NCBI GenBank assembly: GCA_036346395.1 | Contig: CM070609.1 | Span: 47,068,777 to 47,132,776 of the forward strand | DNA from: Hsuehochloa calcarea | Taxonomy: Eukaryota > Streptophyta > Magnoliopsida > Poales > Poaceae | DNA length: 64,000 nucleotides | Reading direction: 5' to 3' | Part shown: in pieces, positions 1 through 12,061 of the stretch | How the letters are laid out: each line of letters starts with the position of its first letter | Numbering within the stretch: position 1 is the stretch's first letter | Notes under the pieces: model-generated | What the model was told of the DNA's origin: nothing | The model's database searches: none | The model's input: the letters and a program-made list of their open reading frames with translations, nothing else | Translations under genes and position numbers: made by a program

Positions 1-30
1 CCCGGAGGACTTGGGGGCCCTATACATAGG

Positions 31-62
31 AGGGCAAGAAGGGATATTTACCTTCTTGCCCT
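31..62. repeat. Perfect 12-bp inverted repeat (hairpin)
   Basis: Two 12-base arms at 31-42 and 51-62 are exact reverse complements, separated by an 8-base loop. It lies in the noncoding stretch 1-212, which also holds CT-rich simple sequence near 160-190 and no gene. It may be part of an LTR leader or the end of a small transposon; function is unknown. Confidence 0.5.
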
Positions 63-212
63 CACAATATGGAGAGAGAGAGGGACTCTCATTGACACTA
101 AAGACAATACACTCATGACTCCTTATGAGCAACACACATACATATTCGGGTTTTCTAGTTCTCTCTCTCTCTCTCTTCAGTCCTCTCTCACAATAAAAAA
201 GGTACCTAGTAC

Positions 213-470
213 CCACTGTCTAGCCTTTTTCGCTACGACACTAGTGCTATACAGATTGCTACTGATCCAGTGAAGCATGAGCCGACTAATCACATCGGTG
301 TGGATGCATCTTTCACACGTTCTCATTGTCAACAGAAGACTATTGCTCTTTAGTGTGTGCCCTTTGAGATTCAAGTTGATGATTTCTTCACCAAGGCTCA
401 AACTCGAGAGCAACATCGCTTCCATCTCTCCAAACTCAATGTTTTAGATCCTCCCGACCTATGTTGAGTT
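213..470 (+). pseudogene. Copia retrotransposon RNase H C-terminus, relic
   Basis: Translation from about 222 gives residues typical of the end of Ty1/Copia RNase H: a DTSAIQIATDPVKHE block, then HIGVDASFTRSHCQQKTIAL, then a segment ending DFFTKAQTREQHRFHLSKLN. A stop codon (tag near 351) breaks the frame. In the intact family this domain degrades the RNA strand of the RNA-DNA hybrid during reverse transcription. The match begins abruptly at about 213 after unrelated sequence, so the rest of pol has been lost or lies elsewhere. A purine tract and an LTR-like start follow directly, which fits the 3' end of a Copia element. Confidence 0.75.
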
Positions 471-620
471 TGAATGGGAGTGTTATGTATGTGTATATGG
501 CCCATGAGGCCTATGTGTTATAAGGTTTCTACTGTGTAGTATATATACTTTGGATATTCATGTGAGAGGTTGATCTGTAACAATCATGAGCACCTCTGTG
601 TTTTATCATGGCTTTAGTAT
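471..620 (+). mobile_element. Polypurine tract and 5' part of a Copia 3' LTR
   Basis: A short purine stretch (gaatgggag, 472-480) is followed at 481 by TGTTATGTATGTG, the expected TG start of an LTR, directly after the RNase H relic. The LTR end is not identifiable, so the right boundary is approximate. From about 620 to 1106 I see no gene. Confidence 0.55.
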
Positions 621-1106
621 TATATTTTCTCAAAATTAATATTGTTGTGAGAACCTGGAGCTTTCAGTCTGATAACTCTGTTATGATCAGTAAATCAACA
701 TGTTCATTCACAACTTCCTGTCCTTGGCCAACTAAGCATCAAATTTGGTTACTGAAACATTCACCAAAAAAATGCTTCCTGAAAGTTCCTTTGACGTATC
801 CTGCACCCACCTTTTTTCCCAATTAGATGCTATCCCAGCAATCGCACAAATTAATTTCCATGCTTTAACATGGAAAACTTGGGTCATGGTGGTCTTCTGC
901 TAATTTGCTCTATATTGCCATTGCATTGCCCCTTTCCTGTCTTGCACAGCGCTGAGCCTCTGAGGTTACCAACTGAACATTGTTGGACCACAACAGACTA
1001 GTGTTGCTGTACTACATATCTGTTTTATGATGCTTGTTATTTCATAGCTCTACTGTTAACTTTTACCCAAGGGGGTTGATATTAATTAATGCCTTACAAT
1101 TTGCAG

Positions 1107-2055
1107 TTCTTTCTGCAACAGGTGGAATAAAGGTCGAAGAACCTAAAATGAGAAATGGTACATGTGCAATGTTGAAATTAGTATATTTTTCTTCTTTTAT
1201 TAGCATCTACTTTACTGTGTGCGCATTGATATTTATCTGCTATTGCACTTTAGAGGAAGATGTCAGATTTGCCATTGCTGTTAGTTTAACTAGACATGTT
1301 GATAAGAACACGCAAACGATAACATTAACATGCTAACTGAGATTTGAAGCATCGCCTTTCATTCTAGGAACTCTGAATGGAAGTATGCAAGGGAATAGTT
1401 CTGTTTGTTATAATCAGATAGAGCAGACAAATAATACTGTGAGTTAGACCTATGTGTGGTTAACTAAGTCATTGTAGTTTCTTTTCCTTATCAGATGTGT
1501 TTGTAATCGTCTCCGTGGTGATATTGATTGGATTCTTCAGCATGCAGCAACATGATCGGTCAGTTATTAAGGCGTTCAATCCTGTCTTTTGGCTCATGCT
1601 GCAGGGACAGAAGCATTATTTGCTGACCTTGCATATTTTCCTGTACAAGCTATTCAGGTACCATTTGTTGGTTGTCATTGTTGTTGACTATGCATGTTCT
1701 GATAAGAATTAAGCAGCATGGATTCAGCAGGAAATTTTTAGAGGCATATCTACATTTTTAACAGACATTTTCACATGGGTACAGAAAATCAACCTATTTG
1801 CTTGCTTGCTTGCTGGCTGGCTGACAACATCCTTTATCATTTCGATAGGCAGATTGCTTCCACTGTGGTTGTGTTCCCATGCCTTCTTTTGCAATATACT
1901 GGCCAAGCTGCCTTTATAGCTGCACAACAATGATCGTGTCTCACATGCCTTCTATTATTCTCTTCCAGGTAAAATCAGACCTATGAACTCCTCAGTTATT
2001 TGGCTCAGGTTGTATACTTTGGCCGGCATTTGTCGTTGCAACAGCTGCTGCAGAA
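1107..2055 (+). pseudogene. HAK/KUP/KT potassium transporter gene fragment (degenerate)
   Basis: Four exon-like blocks with good splice borders lie in order: 1107-1157 (LSATGGIKVEEPKMRN), 1495-1657 (VILIGFFSMQQH, then after a frame change GTEALFADLAYFPVQAIQ), 1853-1968 (TVVVFPCLLLQYTGQAAFIA) and 2009-2055 (LWPAFVVATAAA). These match the conserved central part of plant HAK potassium transporters, notably the EALFADL and YTGQAA motifs. HAK proteins are plasma- or vacuolar-membrane K+ transporters of about 700-800 residues; only about 130 residues remain. At least two frame changes, a deletion between SVIKAFNP and the GTEALFADL block, and missing 5' and 3' exons make it non-functional. The retained introns argue for a decayed genomic copy and not a retrocopy. 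Confidence 0.8.
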
Positions 2056-2170
2056 TGTTGCCGAGCTTGAGCCCGTACACGATGTAGGTCCGGTCCGAGG
2101 TGTACTTGGTGATGGGCGTCACCTCCAGCTGCATCAGCTGAGCCTCCCTGGGTTGTTCTGACGCAGCCAA
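2056..2170 (-). other. GC3-rich coding-like patch of unknown origin
   Basis: Read on the minus strand this stretch is open and uses almost only G- or C-ending codons (LEVTPITKYTSDRTYIVYGL), as in grass coding exons. It abuts the HAK remnant, which reads on the opposite strand. I do not recognise the family. It may be an exon of another gene joined here by rearrangement. Confidence 0.3.
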
Positions 2171-2179
2171 CTCTCACTA

Positions 2180-4330
2180 TTTTTGTTCATGAAATTAATT
2201 CTTGTATGAAATTTATTTCGCTTGAGTTAATTATAGGAATCGCTGAAAAAGAAGGATGGAGAAGAAGCGTATGCATGAGGCTAAGTGTGCACATGCTGCA
2301 CATGAATGCGTGCATGGTGCACGTGAGGAGGTACACGTGAGTGGACCGGTGCATATACGAGGTATAGATATTGCATGGGAACCAGGAGGGGCAATAGAAA
2401 AACAATTGCATGTGCATGTGCGTACTCAGTGTTCTCTCCGTCATGTTCATCAACATTTCTGTACGAATTATGAGGTTTTCAATGAACACAAAGCTTATAT
2501 TTATAAAGCTTATCAAGTCTAGTTTCCAATGAATCTTGAGTTGGACCTTTCTATAAAAAGTTATGGTAACTTCATTAGATGCACGGTCTGTCCAAAACGT
2601 TGCTCGAGAACTGACAATCTTGGGGAGACCGTAACTTGTACGACTTCTTTGGGTGATATCCAAAAATTTCATGACTTTCCAATGGTCTAGGAGACTTCTT
2701 TTTTCATGTTTTCCACGGATCCAAGTCGGGACGAACAAGGAAATTGAAGATTAGAAGGTTTGAAGTCAATTCGGATTGAACCCGTCACCGGCAACACTGT
2801 CCGGTTTGAAAACGCTATAACTTTTACATACGAACTCCGATTTGAGTATTCTTGAACTCCTTGGAAACCTAACTTCAAGGCCCTCATAAATAATAAAGTG
2901 TCACCTTAAGATTCCATCTGTGTGCACCGCAACATCCAAAAGAAGCCGACAGCAGAAATTTCAGTGTTTTTATTTTTTGTGTCTAAGTTATCTTTAGAGT
3001 ATTTCTTGTTTTAGATGTCTCAGGATGGCTATATAAGCCATTGTGAACATCCTTTGTAGGGGTGAACAAGTTATGATTTAGATAATAAAATTCAAAAAAG
3101 TCGTTTTGACACATATCGTGTGTTCTTGAGATGAGTTGAGGTAGGAGGATTAAGAGAAAGAGAGAGAGTATGGATATTGTTCATGCATTGTACTGTTCAT
3201 ATATGGGCATTGTTTACTGGGACTACTACAATACTTGCAATTCAATCTATTATATTGGTTTGTGAATGTGCTGATTTTCTTGCAATTCAATTCAACCGAA
3301 TTGATTTATGAGTTTATTGTTCCACCGTAAAAGAACGGACAACTAACGAATTGAATCTCATCAGGAGGTTTGATCCACATCAAGTTCGAATACTTCAGGT
3401 ATATATGTCATTAATATTAACATCCATGCATACGACATGATCATCGACTCTTACGTTTCCCCCGCACGCCAAACCGCGCGGAGGCCACTAGTATAGTTTA
3501 GAATGCGCCAGATTTCATGATATAAAGATGCCATGAACATACAGAAATGGGTATTTATCTTTGTTGACAATTTTATCATCGCTTATCATCGTTTTGTTTC
3601 TTCAATTAAACAATTCTATAAGACAATTAGACTCTCTAACCGGGGGAAAAATACATCACATCCTAAAACTACTTATAAATGAAAAAAAAACATTCAGTTG
3701 TCTTTTTCAGGCATGTATAATGGGACGACATCAGCCGTCTATAATCCTTGCTATTTAAGATTTCTGATGATGTAGATGAGAGAGAACAAGAGGAGAGGAA
3801 GAAACCATGTGGCATCAATAGCCGATCTATTTACAGCAAAGACAAACCAATTTGGAAGCAGACACCAATAAGTGGTAGTTGGTAGCCTAGTTTATTCACT
3901 GAACATAAAACCTGAAGGCGATAGGGGAAGCACTGAGTTCCTTTTGCTATAGCTTCTGCTTGTTCGATCATCTTCCACTCTTGTTCATACTAAATGCATG
4001 GTCGTCAGAAGTGAAAAAATATATATATAGCAAATCAGCGAGACTATTGAATTAGTAAGGAGCAGCCAAAGGGAAAGTAACTGCTGAAGAATATAAATCA
4101 GTATATGTTTGATTGTTATTTTTGGTAAACATGGTGTAATACAAACTGTACATATCACTAATCCAAGCCAGAGAAAACGCTATCACCGAAATTTCGGCGG
4201 TTACCGCGGATAATCTTTGTGATCTGTAAGGCCCGGTTAAAAACCATCGGCAAAAGAAATTCAGGCCCATTTGAATGTAGAACCCAGCCAACAGAGCACT
4301 TTGCCCATCTTCCCATCCCATGTGCTTAGA
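2180..4330. other. Intergenic, no supported gene
   Basis: Short ORFs here lack coding signatures. The part 2520-3480 has the texture of a Gypsy LTR: AT-rich, a phrase like ataacttttacatacgaact, and a gaga tract near 3155. I could not find paired ends or target duplications. A small AT run lies at 4018-4030. Confidence 0.35.
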
Positions 4331-4709
4331 ATCCCCTAATGGCGCTGCACCTGTCCGTGATTGCGATTTCGACGGCGGCTCCTCTCCGTGAGAGGTGAGC
4401 TCCTATGTCTCTCCTCTCCTCCCTATCTCTCGTCTTCTTCCTCTACTTCGGCATCCCTGCTCGCGATTCCGATTCCAATTCGGCCACGACTCCTCTCTGT
4501 GAGGTGATCTACTGAGTAGTACTCAGTCTCCTCTCCTCTCTCCATTTCTCATCTTCTTCCTCTCATCTCCACTCGCTAGGGGGCGATGCTAAGCGGAGTG
4601 GCACAGATGGGATGCTGCCGCATCAGGGGATTTAGGTAAATCTAGTGGATTTGGCTACCAATTTGTTCTATTTCTTCACATGTTATTTTTTCACAAGTTA
4701 TTGATTGCG

Positions 4710-5224
4710 GGAATTATAGATGATAGAAACATTGAGAATGTATGGAATCATGGGCTGGGAGTTGGTGTTGGATTCAAATGTGGATATTGCTTTGGGATGA
4801 AGAAAGGTGGAGGAGCAACGCGGCTAAGGAAGCACCTAGCCGGCATATCAGGGAATATCTTTCTACCGCTAGATGTTCGAGAAGCAACGAGGAGAGCAGT
4901 GAGGAAAGGCAAACAAAAGAGAAGAGATGCAAAGAAGCGTACACTCATAATCGAGGATGAGCTTATACAAAGGTGGATCAGCGCGCACCAATTGATGTTG
5001 ATGATGATGAAATGCAAATAACACTGGCTACTTCAATAAAGGATCTACACTTTTACCAGGGACTGCGGGGGAGGAATGACACAGTCGAGCATGCTGGTGG
5101 CAGTGGTGCTGCTAGTTGTGGTGGTAATAGTGACAGGATTGGTATGATGTTTCGCAATGCAGGGGCTATCGGTAGAGTCTATGATGCAGATGTGTCACGT
5201 AATATAATATCAGTGCAACCTCCT
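4710..5224 (+). pseudogene. BED-type zinc finger / hAT-like transposase gene, N-terminal part
   Basis: After an AG acceptor near 4709 the reading frame gives a tryptophan followed by FKCGYC, a glycine-rich turn and ATRLRKHLAG. This is the shape of the single zinc finger at the N-terminus of plant hAT-like (BED-finger) proteins, which bind transposon ends or other DNA. A basic stretch follows (KGKQKRRDAKKRTL). Near 4970 the frame shifts by one and continues as an acidic IDVDDDEMQ segment and a low-complexity Gly/Ser stretch to 5240. Upstream, 4330-4640 is CT-rich, like a plant 5' UTR. The gene is cut at 5225 by an LTR fragment; a later exon resumes at about 5897. It may be a domesticated hAT gene or a transposon copy; either way it is broken. 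Confidence 0.65.
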
Positions 5225-5896
5225 TGTCGAGACCCAAATATGTAAATATGGACCATCTGTGTAGATTGCACTAGTCCACGATCACACTAGTAGATATAGT
5301 GGCAACATAGATAAAATATCATTCCAAATGCAAAGATAACTAAGAAATAGGAAATTAACAAAGATTATCAGAGTAGTGACCTTAAGGTCAAAGCTTATAA
5401 TTAATACCTCAGAAGACGAATATCTCAAACAAGCTGTAGCGGAATGAAACATAATAACTTAGTGTAGCCCATCCATATGCTCGCAGCCAATCGACTGGTG
5501 TAGCGCGAACTAATTCGCCATGATCCTTGAAGTTGACCTTGGTGACCAACGATGCTTTGATGTAGTCTTCATCAGTTGGACAACATTATTTATAGCAAGG
5601 GTGAGTTCACAGAGTACTCAGCAAGTTGTACCACATAATGCAATTATAAATGATGACTTATTCCAAAGGATATGGTATCTATGTTTTTTTCTCCATAAAA
5701 GCAACAGTTGCAGTTGAATATGAATAATAGATTAAAAATAAATAGTAATAATAATTTAACAAGTATTTCCACCGAGCTCTCTTAGTCTAAATCAATTCTT
5801 TTACAAAGTTGTATAAGTTTATTCACACAGTTGTCTATCCATATTTGTTTAGTAAAGTCTACCCCTTGTGTGAAATCTCCGAGCATGTCCATGACC
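5225..5896 (-). mobile_element. Gypsy LTR fragment (same family as 51772-55509)
   Basis: It begins TGTCGAGACCCAAATATG and runs co-linearly with the start of the LTRs at 51772 and 60014, through the shared GACCATCTGTGT and GAGCATGTCCAT blocks, to about 5896. It is diverged from those copies and covers only about the first 0.7 kb of a 3.7-kb LTR. It separates two exons of the hAT-like gene. Confidence 0.75.
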
Positions 5897-6140
5897 GCGG
5901 ACAAGTGCCTAACAAGGACTTGGTGGAATGATGTGAAGTGGGTGCTAGATGTGATGAAGCCACTTTATGGTGCGTTGCGATTCACCGATCAATAAAAGAA
6001 AGGAATAATCTCTGGATTTATACCAAGGATGATGAATGCCATGCATGAGTTGGAAGCTTATTTCGAGGATAACCTAGGAGATTTGAAGAAGTTCATGTGT
6101 GTGGTGAAGAGGAGGGTACACTATTGTAAAATCGCAAATT
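5897..6140 (+). pseudogene. hAT-like transposase, internal exon
   Basis: The frame reads ADKCLTRTWWNDVKWVLDVM, then a segment ending in a stop after LRFTDQ, then ISGFIPRMMNAMHELEAYF. This is the WW...P.Y..LRF.D block found in the catalytic part of plant hAT-like proteins, before the dimerisation region. It is the continuation of the BED-finger gene at 4710 on the same strand. A stop codon (taa, near 5994) inside the conserved block confirms decay. Confidence 0.65.
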
Positions 6141-7640
6141 TTCATTTCTAGTTAAAATAAATTTTAATTAATTTCCTTGAATTTTTTGGATTTTAAAACG
6201 GTTTTTCATATTATTTTGAAGCAAAAAAATTATTTACAAATTTAACTATCAATTTCAAGTTATAAATATTTTTACTTAAGTTCAAAATAACTCAGAAAAT
6301 TTATGTGATTTTTACCGAATTTTTGGACTTTATTTGCTATTTTCTAAAAGAATATTTAATTTATTTCAATTTTGAAATTATAAAACCTCAAAAACACGAA
6401 ATAGCTTTCAGGCTGACTCTCTCTCTCTCGGCCTATTTCTTTTCCCGCTCGGCCTATTTTCACGTCACATTCTACCCGCGCCTTCATCTCTCCTTCCTTC
6501 TCTCTCACTAACACCCAGCCACACCTGTCAGCCTCCCCCCCATCTTCTTCCTAACGAACGCGCCTACCTTCGCCATTTTTGCTCGCGCGAAGCTTCTATG
6601 CCCGCTCAATTTCCCCCCATTTTCCCACGACACCGTTGCCATCCTTATCCTGCCACCTCATCGCGTCCGTTCCGGCGCTTATCCATTTCTTCCTAACACC
6701 GAAACCCCAAATCTCGCCGCCAATCCACACCGACCTTCATGCGCCGCATGCCGGCTCGGTGCCCCCCTCGCCCTCACTCCCTCTCTCGTCGGCACTGCTC
6801 CTCTTCCTTCATCCCATCCCCACACTCCTTAATGCCTCACTCCCTCTCTCGTCGCCGAAATGGAAAATCGAAGCTCGTCGGCTGTGCGCCTTTCCATCGT
6901 CGTTCCCAACGCCGTCGACAAAGCTCGCCGCCATCTTCTTCACCTTCGACGTCGCCATCTCGCATTCTACATGGTGCTCTCCTTGCCTTCGTCGAAGACC
7001 CACCGAAGCTCGTTCGTCGCCGTCGACCGAATCTCACCGCCGGCCATCTCTTCGTGCCTCATCGCCGCCAACATGTGCACCAGATTACCCTCACCCTCCT
7101 CTCATTTGATGCCCTCGCCGGCCATCGCCGTGGCACATAGCGCCAACGACCAAATCGCCCCGAGCGCCACCGCCGTGCCAACGTGATGTGGCAACCATCA
7201 GCACCTCGCCCGTGTCAGCGCCTACTTGGTAGCCTACACATGCGCTGACGTAAGCCCATACCATTATTCTACGCACCTGGTCCACCGTGGACCAGTGCCT
7301 CCTTATGGACCCTATCTATGGACCGAGGCCCACATGTCAATGATAAATTGAATTTTCCAATAGAAAAACAATTCGGTGGGAAAAGAAAGTCAGATGTTGA
7401 CATCATGCTTGTGTCACAATTAGAATTTCCTTTAGTAAATTAATTAATTGATTCTAGAAAATTGAATTTAGGGTATTTCTTTGGGATTTAAACTTCAGAT
7501 GACTTGTTCTCCTTCGTACGAGCTCCGATTTCAGTGATTCAAAATTTTAAATTCATCTAAAATCAAGATCTAGCTATCTATACTAAAATTATTTAATTTA
7601 GAGTTTATTTGAAAGATTTTAGGGGTATCAAATGGACTTC
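6125..7640. mobile_element. Probable LTR-type repeat with CT/GC-rich centre
   Basis: The stretch starts TGTAAAATCGCAAATTTTC, resembling the TGTAACATCCCAAA start of grass Gypsy LTRs. It is AT-rich to 6400, then CT- and C-rich (6410-7190), then AT-rich again. Long overlapping ORFs in several frames in the C-rich part are Pro/Ser/Arg-rich with no domain, as expected of composition and not of genes. No matching second end was found, so limits and orientation are uncertain. Confidence 0.35.
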
Positions 7641-7901
7641 TTCCTATAACTAGAACAAATAAGGTATTGCAACACAGATAACACACAAATAGAGACCAAT
7701 GCAATCCCCCACCCCCGTACAATTCTATTTCTGATTGCCGGCTGATATTCAAAATAAATGAAAACTAGGAACACATTTTTCCAGAATTTTTGTATCTTCA
7801 AGCTACCATCTTTCTTCAAATTCATCCGAACAATCTAGAATCGAACTTCAAGGTTAGCAATGCACGGACTAATAACTGCACCACATCCAGCAGAAAGATG
7901 T

Positions 7902-10900
7902 TTACGTGGATAGAGTAGGGCTGTCGACTGCAAGTCCCACTGTATTGAGTCCGTTGTCAACATAAACAGTTGAGCCAGTGATTGCAGAAGCCAACGGAGA
8001 CACTAAGAACGCTGCTGTGCTCCCTACTTCATCTGTTGAACGCATAAAGTTCTTTTAGACAAATTATGAAGAAAGAAGCATCAAAAGAGTTGTGTAATCA
8101 AAGGAAAAGAAGGCAATGTCCACCTGCCAAGAGTTCCTTCTGCAATGGTGCATTGACATAAGAGTACTCAATTATCTTCTCGATGAATCCAATAGCTTTG
8201 GCTGCTCGGCTTCCCAATGGACCTAAGGAAATAAACATGCAATCATACATGCAATGCATGATGATGATGAAGACAGGAGAACACAAGTGCTGCTAAGTTG
8301 TTGATGCTAGACACCCCAAACAACTGCAAATCAGATATCACACATGTTCTATAAATAAAGCTACCAATTTGCAATTATCTGTTAATTTTGTACGCAAATT
8401 ATGTCTTTCTAATGCTAAATTTTATGCTGCAAGATTTCCTAAAAGGAGGAACTTCCTATGCAAAAAAGATACCTGCCGATATGGTGTTCACTCTGATTTT
8501 GCCTTTTCGACCTGCTTCGTAAGCAAGAACCTGCATACAAAAAACGCTAGCAAATAAATATATGCAAAGCGAAGCATTGTTGCGCTTCTAGAAGGCTAAA
8601 TGTATGATATGCATGATCTCATAGAGAAGTGCGTACTCTTGTATCGCTCTCAAGTGCTGCTTTTGCTGAACTCATGCCACCACCGTATCTACAGAAGTAC
8701 AAAATCGCCAAACAAATCATTAGTAACCATAGCTCACGTCATATCCTTGAAATTGTTAGAACATTTACCCAGGAATTGTCCTTTCAGAGGCTATGTAGGT
8801 CAAAGAGATACTGGCACCTCCTGCAAAATATTCAAATAAAAAATGAAGCAGTGCATAAGAAAGCAGTAACCTGTGCATCAGAACAAAAAGTTGTTTTGAT
8901 CTAACGAAAAAATAGCAAATGCTTTCATTAAACAAGAAAATCCTGGGGCCTGTTTCGTGGCCTATCACAGTTTACCATGCCAAGGCACATGCCTGCAATA
9001 ACCACATTTTGTGGCAATTCCGCCCTGTTTGCTTTGTCATCAGGCCAAAGTTAAGTGTGGCAAACTTGAAATTGCTGATGCTGTGTTGGATAATACGCGT
9101 GGCGCACCTACCTAAGGACTTTCGATGAGCATTTTCTTCGCAAAAATTTTCAATTGAGGTGGTGTGGCAAAGGGCCAACTCACGCAAGGACTTGCAGCAC
9201 GCCAGTGTGATAGGAAGCGAACACTAGGCTAAGCGGGTGTGGCATGTCTCAGCTGAGTATGGCAGATTGTGGCATGTAACCTAACAGCGCCCATAATTCA
9301 TAGAAAGTCCAAGGTAGATTCACTACTGACATCTGTTCTTTGTTCAACAGTCGATCCAGTATAAAACTTGTGAAACACTAGTGCGAGCATGATCTGCTGT
9401 CCGAATAAAACTGAGACAGTAGCATAGCGACAAAAGAAAAAATCGTCAGAATAGACACATAGTAGCAAGCATATCTGTAGGGAGTATTACCTGGATTCAT
9501 TATGGGAAGGAAGTGCTGAAGTAAGGAAATAAAAGAGTAACTAGATGCTGAAACTGCAGCAAGATACCCTCTCCTTGATGTCTCCAGCAAAGGCTTTGTT
9601 ACCTTTGAGGGAAAAAGAAGATTAACTAAATAGTCTATGCTACTGATGGCGACGATGATGATAATGTTTGTTAGAGATAGAGGCTTTACCTCAGGACCAT
9701 TGGCAAGAGAGTGCACAAGGATGTCAATGCTGCCAAAATCATTTTTCACAGTTTCAGCAACTTCCTATCAAATGAAGGCATATAGGAATTAGGCCTATGA
9801 TAGAAAACATTACACAACATAGTATTCATCAGATCGCAGGAGTTGAGCTTAAAAAGCACATTGTAGCTACCTTAACAGTCCAATTTGAGGATCCAGCATA
9901 CCTTTTGTTTGTTTTAATCTACAACAGGGAGGAAAATGTTCATAAAGCCAGAATGCCAGAATGGGAATTGTCAAGGGAAAACATTATAAATGACGAGCAT
10001 TACATCTTCAGGAACATCCTCTGGGGAGTCAAAAACTGCATCCAGTGGATAGACTTTAGTAATCTCCATAAGAGATCCATCAGGCAGTCTGCATCAAATG
10101 CTTGTCAAACACCAGACAGACGATTATAGTTTCAACAAGAAGCACTGAAGTGGACTAAAGAAATCGCCAACTATGCTAAAACTAATGTAGAACTAGATGA
10201 ACGCACTTCCGTGATTCGTCAAACTTTCCACGTCTCAAGCTTGTCTCAAATATGTTCAATGCCTGAAAAATGTGTATGGTCTGTAAAATTGCTCACCGGA
10301 ATAGTCAGTAAGATAAATTTCATGAAAGAGATCAACTTACAGGCACCCATGTACCAACAAGAATCTCAGCACCAGCTGCAGCAAGAGCCTTAGCAATTGC
10401 CCAGCCATAGCCATTATCATCAGCAACTCCAGCAATAAATGCTCTTTTGCCTGAAAAATGGTACATGAACTAGTAAATTTTGAGTAATTCAATATCTCTT
10501 GCATTAGGTCAGATTATACATTTCCTAAAAAAAGCTAGGTTGATTTTCTGTTTGTGAAGGATTCACTGCACAACTTCCAAAACCTGGAAGTGTAGTGCTA
10601 AAAATAAACTTATCTAATTAGTGTTACCATATTATTAGTAAGATGCATATTCTCAAAACTAATAACAGGAATCTACTGTAGAATTTACAGGATATGTTAC
10701 CAATGAAACATCACATGATAGGATCAGTACGACTACAATCCATAAACAAATCCAATGCGAACAAATGAACCATAGGATATTTGTTTATTTCTATTTTTTT
10801 GTCAATTGAATCCCCCTATTTGTAAACCGGATACAATTAAGGTCCCTGCCATCATGTTTCAATATCAAACGTAAAAGATAAAAAGAGGTGGCTGTCTTTT

Positions 10901-12061
10901 GTGGTACACTAGATCTACACAAACTACAATGTGTTAAGATGGAAAGTACCAAGTTCCATGCAGGTTGTTCTCTGAAGTGTTTTGAACTTTTTACCATAAT
11001 TTGCAAGTAGCAGAGCAAGACAAAAAAATATTGATAGCATGTGCATAATATATTTCTAATATTCCTCATGACAAGGCACAATAACCTTTTCCACCTAAAA
11101 CTAAAATGGAACTTGCTCAGTTGTATAATATGACATACACAGAACAAATGTGCTTGTTATTGCAGAAGCACAACTGAAGTGTATAGTACTAAAAGATAGA
11201 TAACACAAAGGTGCCAAGAAGAACAATTATAGAAAAGACAATATCCCTTCGACATATAGCAATAACCACATTAACTTCGAAATATGCCAAGAAGATACAG
11301 TTCTAGATTCTAGTGGGGTCTCATTTGAATATTCCCCTGTTTTGCATCTTTAATTAGCTATCTCAGTATTCCATTTTCCTTCTCTCTCACAAGTCAGTCC
11401 ATGTTACTAAATTCTGAAGTTCGATAGATATGTTGGACTTAAGTTTCCAGCAGATCACCTTAGCTGGAGCAGTATCTAATGTTTTGTCACAGTTATGGAG
11501 GGAGACTAAAAAAATTTGGCTGCATTTGCATAAGATATTTCTAGTATTCCTCATGGGAAGTCATGAGAACCTATTCCACCTAAAGATAAAGTGGAACTTG
11601 CCAGTTGTATAATATGAAATACACAGAAGTACAGAACAAATGTGATTGTTATTGCAGATTGCAGAAGCACAACTGAAGTGCATAGTACTAGATGAAAACA
11701 CAAAGTTGCCATGAAGAAACAATTATGGAGAAGACATTAACCCTTCAAAATATAGCAATAACCATCTATCTTTTTTGTTACTTTTCGAATAAAAAGCAAC
11801 TGTGTTCAGCTTACCTCTGAGATCAATTGGAAGTCCTTGTGCACCTCTCTGTGACATTGCCTTCACAGAAAATCTCTTATGGTTTAAAGAAATGAGCGGC
11901 CCCGCTGATGTGGTTTTTGCACAGCTTGCAAAGCCAGTTCTGGTACTAAGTGCCCTTCCTAATGCAGAAACTGCTGATCTCGACCCTAGTACTCGCTGGC
12001 AAGCTGGGATGCAAGGACGCGCCACCACCATCTGCATACCAGAAGTTGCAGATGCACCCAT
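7902..12061 (-). CDS. ENR1 (MOD1-like): Enoyl-[acyl-carrier-protein] reductase (NADH), chloroplastic
   Basis: The gene catalyses the last step of each elongation cycle of plastid fatty-acid synthesis: NADH-dependent reduction of trans-2-enoyl-ACP. I read twelve coding exons, all with GT-AG introns and a continuous frame: 11815-12061, 10341-10450, 10207-10262, 10004-10088, 9871-9918, 9690-9764, 9491-9602, 8769-8820, 8637-8688, 8473-8530, 8124-8222 and 7902-8032. They total 1125 nt, or 374 aa plus a TAA stop, normal for the plant family. Residues 1 to about 68 are Ser/Ala/Arg-rich with few acids, like a transit peptide. The nucleotide-binding loop is GVADDNGYGWAIAKAL (90-105). The active site is Tyr253, Tyr263 and Lys271 in the plant-type spacing YGGGMSSAK. 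The C-terminus ends VDSPTLST. The start is the first Met before the transit peptide. No disabling change was seen. Confidence 0.95.
8946..9292. mobile_element. Possible MITE in an ENR intron
   Basis: This intron segment begins GGGGCCTGTTTCGTGGCC and ends with a sequence whose reverse complement starts GGGCGCTGTTAGG, an imperfect terminal inverted repeat. Its composition (repeated tgccac/gtggca) differs from the rest of the intron. No clear target duplication was found, so this is tentative. Confidence 0.35.
11036..11274. repeat. Intronic duplication, copy A
   Basis: About 240 bp in the first coding-region intron of ENR is repeated at 11522-11766. Shared blocks include attcctcatg, ccacctaaa, ttgtataatatga, cagaagcacaactgaagtg and atatagcaataacca. 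The copies differ by scattered substitutions and small indels, so the duplication is old. Confidence 0.8.
11522..11766. repeat. Intronic duplication, copy B
   Basis: Second copy of the segment at 11036-11274, in the same orientation, ending about 50 bp from the splice donor of the first coding exon. The two copies are separated by about 250 bp of unrelated AT-rich intron. Confidence 0.8.

Noticed and set aside
2256..2522. 88-aa ORF rich in His and Cys
   Set aside because: It comes from a tgcatg/cacgtg-rich stretch and does not resemble any family.
6579..7186. Long overlapping Pro/Ser/Arg-rich ORFs on both strands
   Set aside because: They occur in several frames of one C-rich stretch, have no domain or splice logic, and fit base composition of an LTR-like repeat.
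8369..10393. Plus-strand ORFs between 8369 and 10393
   Set aside because: They are shadows of ENR exons or run through its introns.
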